From Firmicutes bacterium UBA5486 (lineage in GTDB: Bacteria; Bacillota; UBA4882; UBA10575): a stretch of DNA of 8,956 nucleotides. Below, one piece after another: positions 1-5,848 of this stretch (position 1 is the first letter of the stretch; every line of letters starts with the position of its first letter). The translations under genes and the position numbers were made by a program. The stretch spans positions 8,080 through 17,035 of the forward strand of contig DIPO01000030.1 in assembly GCA_002427045.1 (NCBI GenBank), given 5' to 3'. The notes under the pieces are model-generated. The model did not search any database and was not told where the DNA came from. It worked only from the letters and a program-made list of their open reading frames with translations.

Positions 1-5
1 TCCCT

Positions 6-21
6 GCACAATATATTGATA
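6..21 (-). promoter_or_regulatory. Proximal NrdR box (degenerate outer half-site)
   Basis: The core CACAATATATTG matches the NrdR-box consensus aCaCwAtATaTwGtgt; the last three bases and the first base deviate. Its centre is 32 bases (about three helical turns) from the perfect box at 38-53, with 16 bases between the two. This is the usual geometry of tandem NrdR operators. NrdR is the ATP/dATP-sensing repressor of ribonucleotide reductase genes. On the minus strand this box covers the possible -10 element of a promoter that fires out of the left edge. Confidence 0.72.
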
Positions 22-38
22 GCCTAATACAAGCCCAA
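10..38 (-). promoter_or_regulatory. Possible sigma-A promoter under NrdR control
   Basis: Read on the minus strand, a weak -35 TTGGGC (33-38) and a good -10 TATATT (10-15) are separated by 17 bases. The -10 lies inside the proximal NrdR box and the -35 touches the distal one, which is how a repressor pair would block polymerase. The -35 matches only three of six consensus bases, so the promoter call is tentative. It rests mainly on the NrdR boxes. Confidence 0.4.
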
Positions 39-53
39 CACTATATATTGTGT
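38..53 (-). promoter_or_regulatory. Distal NrdR box (perfect consensus)
   Basis: The 16-mer ACACTATATATTGTGT agrees with the NrdR-box consensus aCaCwAtATaTwGtgt at every position. Flanking CCC and GGG extend the inverted repeat to 34-57 (arms CCCAACAC and GTGTTGGG). The sequence could therefore also fold as a hairpin, but there is no U-run after it in the minus-strand direction, so a terminator is less likely than an operator. The companion box at 6-21 supports the operator reading. The controlled gene would lie beyond the left edge on the minus strand, since a plus-strand transcript would run antisense into ylmH. Confidence 0.82.
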
Positions 54-89
54 TGGGACCTTTTAAAAAGGACACAACGCAAAAAGCTT

Positions 90-905
90 TTATAACAAGC
101 GTTTAAGTACGATTCTAATCCGCCCTTTTTTAGTTACTCCACCAGCTTCGGCTATAATTACCCGGCCTCGCCCTCTAATGGAAAGTACATCCCCCGCTTT
201 TACCTTATAAGCCGGATTAGTAACCGGCCGCCAATTTACTTTAACTTTTTCTGCTTTAATCTCCCGGACAACCTTAGTTCGTGACATCCCATATCCGGCT
301 CCTGCCACTGCATCTAAACGTAAAGAAGCAACCGTACTTTTTATCTCTTTAATCTTTTCAATTGGAGTATTAAGTTGTTCCGGATCAATGGATTTAATCT
401 CTACTAGAGTGGAGCCAACTTTATTAAGATGAGTCAGGAGGAAGTCCCCAATCTCCTCTGCTACTACCAGTTGGGCTTCTTCATCCGTAAGCAGAAAATC
501 ACCAACCTTTTCCCGCTTAATCCCCAACCCTAAGATACTCCCCAACAGATCGCGATGACTAAAAGGCAAACCTTTAAGAGGATCATTTGCCTTTTTCGCC
601 CCACCATTTAGGGGTCTTATTGATAGATAAGTTAAAGGCGGTTCCACTGACTCCATTAAATAAAAGGAAGGCATAATTACCATCCTTGCTCTTTCCGCCT
701 GACGGTAACCACCAAACTTTAATGTTTTAACTTCCGGAAGGTAATGAAGAATTTCTTCAAAAATCTCCATCTCTCTTGGATCCAAAAAATCAGTAGCTAC
801 CGGTTCCGCTCTCTTTAATGAGACCTCCACTTGATCTAATAGGCGGGAAGCATATCTTCTTTCCTCACCCTCGAGATGAGATAAAAGTCGTTCCTTTTCG
901 ATCAT
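90..905 (-). CDS. ylmH: YlmH-type S4-domain RNA-binding protein
   Basis: A 271-residue protein of the YlmH family, cytoplasmic and ribosome- or RNA-associated. The N-terminal 170 residues form the family-specific part, including the RPLNGGAKK and LPFSHRDLLGSILGLGI blocks (about 97-129). The C-terminal S4 RNA-binding fold covers about residues 195-265, with RLDAV...GMSRTKVVREI followed by VKVNWRPV and the GDVLSIRGRGRV strand. Work in Bacillus subtilis links YlmH to rescue of stalled 50S subunits in ribosome quality control; its position beside sepF and divIVA in many Firmicutes is long known. The ATG start has AGGTG eight bases upstream and begins 17 bases after the proC stop, so the two are probably co-transcribed. 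It is the last gene of the run inside the window. No intrinsic terminator is clear after its stop. Confidence 0.93.
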   Translation of the reverse strand: MIEKERLLSHLEGEERRYASRLLDQVEVSLKRAEPVATDFLDPREMEIFEEILHYLPEVKTLKFGGYRQAERARMVIMPSFYLMESVEPPLTYLSIRPLNGGAKKANDPLKGLPFSHRDLLGSILGLGIKREKVGDFLLTDEEAQLVVAEEIGDFLLTHLNKVGSTLVEIKSIDPEQLNTPIEKIKEIKSTVASLRLDAVAGAGYGMSRTKVVREIKAEKVKVNWRPVTNPAYKVKAGDVLSIRGRGRVIIAEAGGVTKKGRIRIVLKRLL

Positions 906-922
906 TATTTTTACACCTACAA

Positions 923-1723
923 TTATTCTCCTAATTCCTTGGATTTCTCTGTCGCAGCCAGGACTGCCTTCATCAACTGTCCATGAACTCCACTAAGCTC
1001 TAGTTCCGTAAGGCCAGTAATCGTTGTTCCCCCGGGTGAGGTAACCATATCTCTTAGAACTGCCGGGTGTTCCTGTAGTTTACTAACCATCTGTGTACTT
1101 CCTAAGACAGTCTGTAGTGCAAGCTCTCTTGACAACTGACGAGGAAGTCCTGCCAATACACCACCATCAATTAAAGCTTCAATAAAAAAATAGACGAATC
1201 CAGGCCCACTCCCGGACAAACCAGTAACCGCATCCATCAAGCTTTCAGGGATCGTTACCACTGCACCCAAACTACTTAAAATTTCCTTTGCCCATTTAAT
1301 TTCTGGCTCTCCGCTTCTGGTTCCAGCAGTTATAGCCGTAATTCCTTCGCCAATTAAAGCCGGAGTGTTAGGCATCGCCCGCAATACTTTAGCTTCTGGT
1401 AGTAATATTTCTAGGGATGAGACCGGAAACCCAGCCACAATTGAAAGGAGTGGAAGTTCCGGAATCTTTACATCTGTTAGTGCTTCTTTAACTACTTGTG
1501 GCTTTACTGCCAGGATAACCCCTTCTGCCTCTTTAGACTCTAAGGCAATAAGCATCTCAGAGTTATCTTGGAAAGTCTTAATTCCAAGTTTTCCAAGCAT
1601 CTCACGACGTGTAGAGTCTGGATCAGATACCATAAACCTTTCTGCTGCATAACCCTGTTTTAGCAAACCTTTAATAATAGCGGTGGCCATCAGTCCTCCA
1701 CCGATAAATCCCACACTACTCAA
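923..1723 (-). CDS. proC: Pyrroline-5-carboxylate reductase
   Basis: ProC performs the last step of proline synthesis, NAD(P)H-dependent reduction of 1-pyrroline-5-carboxylate, in the cytoplasm. From the chosen start (266 residues): Rossmann motif GFIGGGLMA at 5-13, AVKPQ at 72-76, RAMPNTPA at 115-122, and the C-terminal dimerisation/active-site part with GLSGSGPG at 168-175 and DMVTSPGGTT at 225-234. Length is normal for the family. The start is chosen as TTG (1721-1723) because AGGAG lies eight bases before it and the protein then opens MSSVGFIGGG as is typical. An in-frame GTG at 1730-1732 sits directly against that AGGAG with no spacer and is less likely. The ribosome-binding site overlaps the sepF stop, so translation is probably coupled. 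In B. subtilis this slot between sepF and ylmH is held by ylmG, which is absent here. Confidence 0.95.
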   Translation of the reverse strand: MSSVGFIGGGLMATAIIKGLLKQGYAAERFMVSDPDSTRREMLGKLGIKTFQDNSEMLIALESKEAEGVILAVKPQVVKEALTDVKIPELPLLSIVAGFPVSSLEILLPEAKVLRAMPNTPALIGEGITAITAGTRSGEPEIKWAKEILSSLGAVVTIPESLMDAVTGLSGSGPGFVYFFIEALIDGGVLAGLPRQLSRELALQTVLGSTQMVSKLQEHPAVLRDMVTSPGGTTITGLTELELSGVHGQLMKAVLAATEKSKELGE

Positions 1724-1734
1724 GCCTTTCACTC

Positions 1735-2220
1735 CTAACGGCTAAATTTGTCGGTTGTAAAAAATTGTTCATCTTTTGTCTCCGTCCGAAGAGGAAAAGC
1801 GACCTCAACATTAGGAGGGGTAAATAACATAATTGAAGAGCTGACTTTCTGCACTGAACCATCCAATGCGTAGACAGCACCTCCTACAAAATCCGTAATC
1901 CGCCGGGCAATCACTTTATCCGTCTCTTCTAGATTTATTATTACCGGGCGCCTACTTTTTAGCTGATTAACAATTGATTGGACATCATCAAAACTCTCCG
2001 GTTCATAAACAATTAAACGAGATATTTTGTTCTGATTGGAAAGGCTCACTACCTTACCGCGATCCCTTCCAGTCTTAGTCCCCGCCGTAGGTTCCGCCTT
2101 TTCATCATAAACCTCTTCAAGCTCGATATGGGTTTCAAAACCTAATAGGTTCATAAACCGTTCTAAAAACCCCTTTTTCTCCTCCGTCTCTTCTAACTTT
2201 TCATTTTCCCAATTTTTCAT
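1735..2220 (-). CDS. sepF: Cell division protein SepF
   Basis: SepF tethers and bundles FtsZ at the division site, using an N-terminal amphipathic membrane helix and a C-terminal globular domain that polymerises into rings. The 161-residue product has a charged N-terminus (1-16), a helix-prone segment GFLERFMNLLGFE (17-29) that looks like the membrane anchor, an acidic linker (30-60) and the SepF domain (about 66-145), with RLIVYEPESFDD and RPVIINLEETD followed by RRITDFVGGAVYALDG. The start is the ATG at 2218-2220, preceded by GGAGGAGGG in the end of yggS. A longer reading from a TTG at 2256 would place that strong ribosome-binding site inside the gene. It begins one base after the yggS stop. 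The anchor helix normally starts at residue 1, so the 16-residue charged extension is somewhat unusual. Confidence 0.94.
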   Translation of the reverse strand: MKNWENEKLEETEEKKGFLERFMNLLGFETHIELEEVYDEKAEPTAGTKTGRDRGKVVSLSNQNKISRLIVYEPESFDDVQSIVNQLKSRRPVIINLEETDKVIARRITDFVGGAVYALDGSVQKVSSSIMLFTPPNVEVAFPLRTETKDEQFFTTDKFSR

Positions 2221-2221
2221 T

Positions 2222-2920
2222 TTATCCCTCCTCCGGGCGGAAGATGGCGGTACCAATTCTTACAATAGTTGCTCCCTCTTCAATTGCAACCTCATAATCA
2301 TTACTCATTCCCATCGATAATTCAGACCATTCTGGGCCAGGATTAAATTCCTGCTTAATACGGTTGAATAAGACCCGCAATTCCCGGAAGATCGGCCTTA
2401 CTTCCTCAGGTTCTTTAGTATATGGAGCCATGGTCATTAATCCTGATAAAGCAATCCCGGGCATTGCCTCTACTTTTTTATAGAAGCCCATAACTTCTTC
2501 AGGAGCTATTCCTTGTTTAGTTTCTTCTCCTGATACATTTACCTGGATAAGACAAGGCACCCTTTTATTTAGATTCAGCCCCTGCTGGTTCAAGACTTTA
2601 GCTAATCGAAACCGATCTAAAGAATGAATTAGATTAAAATTGGAAACAGCCTGGCGTGCTTTATTCGTCTGTAAACTACCAATAAAATGCCAGTTAATCT
2701 CCTCTTTTAGATCAAACAGTTCTTCCTGTTTCCGCAAAGCATCCTGAATCCTATTCTCACCAATATTTTTTATCCCTAATTGGACAAGCTCTCTAATATC
2801 ATCAGTTTTCACATATTTCGTAACTGCAAGTAATGTTATCTCATCAAGCTGCCGGCCAGCTACTGCCGCTGCTTTCATTATTTTCCTTTTAACAATGTCC
2901 AAGTTTTTTTCCAGATCCAA
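2222..2920 (-). CDS. yggS: YggS/YlmE-family PLP homeostasis protein
   Basis: A 232-residue single-domain PLP-binding protein of the YggS/PLPBP family. It has no known catalytic turnover but is required for vitamin B6 and amino-acid balance. The PLP-lysine is expected at K35 in LLAVTKYV. Other signatures are GENR (54-57), HFIGSLQTNK (78-87), GLMTM (160-164), SMGMSNDYEVAIEEG (202-216, phosphate-binding side) and RIGTAIF (221-227). The start is TTG at 2918-2920 with a GGGGG stretch eight bases upstream, and the N-terminus MDLEKNLDIVKRKI aligns with the family's first helix. It follows the HlyD-like gene after 52 bases and is one base from sepF. This corresponds to ylmE in the B. subtilis ylm operon. 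Confidence 0.94.
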   Translation of the reverse strand: MDLEKNLDIVKRKIMKAAAVAGRQLDEITLLAVTKYVKTDDIRELVQLGIKNIGENRIQDALRKQEELFDLKEEINWHFIGSLQTNKARQAVSNFNLIHSLDRFRLAKVLNQQGLNLNKRVPCLIQVNVSGEETKQGIAPEEVMGFYKKVEAMPGIALSGLMTMAPYTKEPEEVRPIFRELRVLFNRIKQEFNPGPEWSELSMGMSNDYEVAIEEGATIVRIGTAIFRPEEG

Positions 2921-2972
2921 TTTAAATGCCCCCGATACAATAAATAAGATTCTTTAAATCGAATAATTAGGA

Positions 2973-4115
2973 CTAACGACAAAAAACCGCCGTACCAATC
3001 GGAAGCCCCTTAATAATCGCCCACTGATCATTAGTATCTATTATCTCTACATTAATCCGGCATTTCTCCCCTTTAATCGTAGAGGTTACTGTCCAACCTG
3101 TTTGCTCTTGATAAGATAAAGCCGACCGCGGTATCCGTACCCCCGTAGATCGTTTATAAATCAAGTAAGCCTGAAAGGTTCTTTTGTCTATTAGTTTAGG
3201 AGCAAGCGAATTCTCCTCGAAAAACCAATAATTATTGGTATAATCCGTAGCTAAAAACAACAAGGGAAACTTCTCCCCGCCCACTAGAAGAGTGGCTTCT
3301 TGGGGCGCTTCAAGTTCAATTCCTTCTGGTAGTTTACAGACTAAAGTCTGGGCATGCCCGCTAATAATCTTAGCCCAGGCCTTTTTCTGTTTAACTTTTG
3401 TTGTAAAACGCTCATTAGCAGCATATTTTCTGGTGAAAAGGTCTTCGATGCCATCTCTTTCAAGTATATCAAGACCTTCTCCCCCATCAATCTTCATACT
3501 GAAGATTCCTGGTTTTTCTGATAATACCAACTGGTAATTTTCCATCCATCCGGGTAAATATGAATCTCCGGTTTTTATTAGATTATCATAATTACTAATT
3601 AGTTGTGATTTATTCTCTGTTAACTTTTGGAGTTGGCCTTTAATTGCTTCTGGTTCCCGAGTCTGGTTTTGCAGATACTGAATATCCTTTTCCAACTGGG
3701 TAATTTCCTGATCAATATTATAAAGACGTAGAGCAATCGTACGAAGGGCTAGCACTCCATCTTTTTTTAATTCCCGGGGAAAATCACTACTGATCATCTC
3801 TGCCAGAGGTTCTCCAGCTGGTACCCGGGTTCCTTCGTCCACTAATAATATAATTTCACCGTCAAATGGCGCCTTTAATATCGTTTCATCCCGGATGGCC
3901 AGAGTCTGCACCCATTGGCCCTGCTCCACTGTTCCCCAATCCACCACCCGCATCTGTGGAAATAAATATCTAATCGCCGTAAAAAACAGTTGTGAAAGAA
4001 TTAGAAAAAGCAGCAACAATATTGCCGGTAATAAAAGAAATTTAAAAGAACGTAACCATCCAACCAGTTGGCCAAGGAAAGAATCAGGTTTTAATACATA
4101 ACGTTTCAAATCCAT
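2973..4115 (-). CDS. HlyD-like membrane-anchored adaptor protein of unknown role
   Basis: A 380-residue protein with a basic cytoplasmic start and one strong membrane segment (about residues 25-50, FKFLLLPAILLLLFLILSQ onward), placing the rest outside the membrane. A half-lipoyl/barrel-sandwich strand set follows (about 75-107: ILKAPFDGEIILLVDEGTRV, then PAGEPLAEM). Next comes a predicted coiled-coil hairpin (about 125-185) and beta-rich C-terminal parts containing TGVRIPRSAL (324-333). This order resembles HlyD/membrane-fusion proteins, but no ABC or RND transporter gene accompanies it. Relatives sit between pgeF and yggS in several Clostridia, from recalled gene order, suggesting an envelope or division-associated job. 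The ATG is fixed by an in-frame stop nine bases upstream; AGG five bases before it is a weak ribosome-binding site. The function is inference only. Confidence 0.85.
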   Translation of the reverse strand: MDLKRYVLKPDSFLGQLVGWLRSFKFLLLPAILLLLFLILSQLFFTAIRYLFPQMRVVDWGTVEQGQWVQTLAIRDETILKAPFDGEIILLVDEGTRVPAGEPLAEMISSDFPRELKKDGVLALRTIALRLYNIDQEITQLEKDIQYLQNQTREPEAIKGQLQKLTENKSQLISNYDNLIKTGDSYLPGWMENYQLVLSEKPGIFSMKIDGGEGLDILERDGIEDLFTRKYAANERFTTKVKQKKAWAKIISGHAQTLVCKLPEGIELEAPQEATLLVGGEKFPLLFLATDYTNNYWFFEENSLAPKLIDKRTFQAYLIYKRSTGVRIPRSALSYQEQTGWTVTSTIKGEKCRINVEIIDTNDQWAIIKGLPIGTAVFCR

Positions 4116-4134
4116 CCCTACCTAGAAAATACAT
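4084..4134 (-). other. Possible 16-codon leader ORF overlapping the HlyD-like start
   Basis: An ATG at 4132-4134 has AGGAG nine bases upstream, better than the site before the annotated HlyD-like ATG. It opens a 16-codon frame (MYFLGRDGFETLCIKT) that ends 32 bases inside the HlyD-like gene in another frame. It could couple or limit translation of that gene. It may also be chance, since nothing about the peptide is recognisable. Confidence 0.22.
4118..4132 (+). repeat. 15-base direct repeat, copy 1
   Basis: CTACCTAGAAAATAC is identical to 8931-8945. This copy lies just before the HlyD-like start, on the minus strand ending in AGGTAG. One exact 15-mer pair in about 9 kb of AT-rich DNA could be chance; the shared position in a leader or intergenic stretch is the only reason to note it. 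Confidence 0.3.
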
Positions 4135-4209
4135 CTCGAAAGTCTCCTAACTTATATAAATTCGTTAATAATCAGGTGTTTCCTTCTTCACTCTCCTCTG
4201 TTTTTCCTC

Positions 4210-4971
4210 TTATTTTAAAGCTACCAGTGAAAGCATCCTTCCACTCTCTTTAGCACGCCGGTAAGAGTAAAACACCTGATGACACGATGTACAAAGGCTA
4301 GCAACATCTATATTATCAGAACGCAAACCTGATTTCAGCAAGAGTTTTTTATTAATCTCCACAAGATTTAATGAAAAAACATCTTCCCTTTCACCCTTTT
4401 TAAATTCCGGCCATTTGTCCCAGAATAACCGGTACCGCTCCGCACTTACCTGATAACAGCATTCCCCAATTGCCGGTCCAATCGCTGCTCTACAATCAAC
4501 AGGCTCGGTCCCATACCTTCTATGCATCTGTTTTACCGCTTTTTTTACAATACCAGCTAAGGTTCCCTTCCACCCAGCGTGAATAGCTGCTACAGCTCGA
4601 TGTAAAGGATCAACAATAATTACCGGGACACAATCTGCATGAAGAGTTGCCAGTCCTACACCAGAAAGATTAGTCATCAAACCATCGGCTTCCTGCAGCC
4701 TGTTCTCTTTCTTAAACTGATCAATAGTAATAATTAGATCACCATGTACTTGCCGAACAGTATGAACCTGATCCGGTTGTAAACCAAAAACAGCAAAAAA
4801 TCTTTTATAAGCTTCTCGAAGTCCCTTCTCTCCTAGGCTAGATCCAAAATTCAACCCGACTGCATTCTCCTCCCAACGGGTAGAAAACCCCTGTACCAAC
4901 CAGGGAAAATTAGATAATAATTGTGAACTATAATATTTAATACCATTTGTCTCCCGCAAAATCCAAGCCAT
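4210..4971 (-). CDS. pgeF: Peptidoglycan editing factor PgeF (YfiH/YlmD family, multicopper-oxidase-like fold)
   Basis: PgeF family proteins are cytoplasmic zinc enzymes; in E. coli the protein removes misincorporated L-Ser from UDP-MurNAc peptides, and relatives show purine nucleoside activity. The 253-residue length is normal. The expected metal ligands are visible: H76 in TVRQVHGD, C114 in HADCVPV and H131 in AIHAGWKG. AAIGPAIGECCYQV (162-175) and the C-terminal LCTSCHQVFYSYRRAKESGR block (227-244 onwards) are family hallmarks. The ATG start has GAGGA about seven bases upstream, inside the end of the nrdG-like gene, and only three bases separate the two genes. It is equivalent to ylmD of the B. 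subtilis ylm operon. No key residue is missing. Confidence 0.94.
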   Translation of the reverse strand: MAWILRETNGIKYYSSQLLSNFPWLVQGFSTRWEENAVGLNFGSSLGEKGLREAYKRFFAVFGLQPDQVHTVRQVHGDLIITIDQFKKENRLQEADGLMTNLSGVGLATLHADCVPVIIVDPLHRAVAAIHAGWKGTLAGIVKKAVKQMHRRYGTEPVDCRAAIGPAIGECCYQVSAERYRLFWDKWPEFKKGEREDVFSLNLVEINKKLLLKSGLRSDNIDVASLCTSCHQVFYSYRRAKESGRMLSLVALK

Positions 4972-4974
4972 TAA

Positions 4975-5499
4975 CTAATCCTCGCTTTTCTCCCATAAAA
5001 CTGGATTTTTTCTCCCTAGGGAGGATTGGACATCAATGATCCTTTGATTACGTGAACCTCTAAATAAAAGATGATCTGCTTTTTCTTCTATTTTAAAAGG
5101 GCCATCAATTAATAGGGTGGTTAAACCAAGAAGCTCTTTAATTTCAGGAGATTTAAAAAGAGTAAGTTTCTCCCACTGATATCCAGTATAGAGCAGTAGA
5201 TTACCCCCGGCTTCCTTCACCTTTTTAGCCAAGGCTAAAGCACCGGCTGGTTGAGCTAGAGGTTCTCCGCCACTAAGGGTAATACCTGATAATAATTGAT
5301 TATAACGTAACATACTCCAGACTTCATCGATCGAAAGTAAAGTTCCCCCTTCCGGCTTCCAGGTTTCGGGGTTATGGCATCCAGCGCAATGATGGGGACA
5401 GCCCTGAAAGAAAACAACTCCCCGTAAACCGGGACCATCTACTACACTCTCCGGAATAACCCCAGCAATTCTAATCAGTTCAGATTCTTTTATTTCCAA
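4975..5499 (-). CDS. nrdG: NrdG-type radical SAM activating protein (anaerobic ribonucleotide reductase activase)
   Basis: A 174-residue minimal radical SAM enzyme. It has SVVDGPGLR (18-26), then the 4Fe-4S cysteines C34, C38 and C41 in CPHHCAGC (CX3CX2C), then HNPETW and SGGEP (76-80) for SAM binding. This size and motif set fit NrdG, which makes the glycyl radical on the class III reductase NrdD using SAM. A small glycyl-radical activase for another partner is possible because nrdD is not in the window. The start is TTG (5497-5499); an in-frame stop four codons upstream leaves little choice. AAAGGGGAG lies directly before the TTG, so the spacing is short. The gene has its own probable promoter (5559-5567) below a DnaA-box cluster and leads into pgeF after three bases. 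Confidence 0.86.
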   Translation of the reverse strand: MEIKESELIRIAGVIPESVVDGPGLRGVVFFQGCPHHCAGCHNPETWKPEGGTLLSIDEVWSMLRYNQLLSGITLSGGEPLAQPAGALALAKKVKEAGGNLLLYTGYQWEKLTLFKSPEIKELLGLTTLLIDGPFKIEEKADHLLFRGSRNQRIIDVQSSLGRKNPVLWEKSED

Positions 5500-5558
5500 C
5501 TCCCCTTTCTACTGGTCTTTTAACATAACATATTAAGAGCGTTTTTTTTAGTTCTCCC

Positions 5559-5567
5559 AGTATAACA
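5559..5567 (-). promoter_or_regulatory. Extended -10 promoter for the nrdG-pgeF operon
   Basis: On the minus strand TGT followed by TATACT (5 of 6 matches to TATAAT) forms an extended -10 element. It would start transcription near 5552, about 50 bases before the nrdG TTG. No good -35 is present at 16-18 bases, which extended -10 promoters tolerate. The first two DnaA boxes (5602-5626) lie about 35-60 bases further upstream, where an activator or repressor could act. Confidence 0.45.
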
Positions 5568-5601
5568 TGGGTTTGTAACCTATTGTTATACAAACAAATA
5601 A

Positions 5602-5775
5602 TTATCCACAGGCTTAGTTCTCCACATTTTCCACAGGGTTATCCACAGATAAACAAAGGTTTAGTGGGATCTTCCGGATTTAATCCACAATTTCCACAGA
5701 GAAGTCTACAAAATACCTGTATATAAATCAAGCCTATTAATAAGGGTTTGCCAAAACAATCCACAGCTATCCACA
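5602..5775 (+). promoter_or_regulatory. DnaA-box cluster (eight boxes, one orientation)
   Basis: The consensus DnaA 9-mer TTATCCACA occurs perfectly at 5602-5610 and 5639-5647. One-mismatch copies lie at 5618-5626 (TTCTCCACA), 5627-5635 (TTTTCCACA), 5681-5689 (TAATCCACA) and 5767-5775 (CTATCCACA). Two-mismatch copies lie at 5690-5698 and 5757-5765, all keeping the CCACA core. Every copy reads 5'-to-3' on the plus strand, and several are 9-12 bases apart, fitting cooperative DnaA filament loading. The density resembles the box arrays of Firmicute origins. Here the flanking genes are tsaD and nrdG rather than dnaA/dnaN. All flanking genes point one way and C exceeds G on the plus strand on both sides, so an active bidirectional origin is not evident. 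A titration or regulatory site is the alternative. Confidence 0.83.
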
Positions 5776-5848
5776 AGTTAATAAATTACATAATTGAATA
5801 ATTTTAAGATTTAATCGTAGAGTATTGATTCTCTTAAATTACAATATA
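5776..5848. other. AT-rich tract next to the DnaA boxes (unwinding-element-like)
   Basis: Directly after the last DnaA box, 5776-5816 contains only five G or C in 41 bases, and AT-richness continues to about 5848. Such a tract beside an array of uniformly oriented boxes resembles a DNA unwinding element. I see no convincing run of TAG-type DnaA-trios, so an origin function is not supported beyond composition. A 7-base inverted repeat (TTTAAGA 5803-5809, TCTTAAA 5832-5838) also lies here. Confidence 0.4.

Noticed and set aside
34..57. An intrinsic terminator after ylmH formed by the CCCAACAC/GTGTTGGG stem.
   Set aside because: No U-run follows in the minus-strand direction, and the palindrome is fully explained by a perfect NrdR box with a second box nearby.
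1365..1652. Plus-strand reading frames opposite proC, the HlyD-like gene, tsaD and tsaB.
   Set aside because: They lie antisense to well-identified genes, lack ribosome-binding sites and show no recognisable protein features.
2221..2256. A longer sepF starting at TTG 2256.
   Set aside because: It overlaps the yggS end and would place the strong GGAGG site inside the gene. The ATG at 2220 is better supported.
5639..5776. A 45-residue minus-strand reading frame from a TTG, containing two Cys-Gly pairs (CGNCG) that suggest a zinc ribbon.
   Set aside because: The Cys-Gly codons are simply the reverse complement of DnaA boxes (TGTGGA), there is no ribosome-binding site, and the frame ends inside a perfect box.
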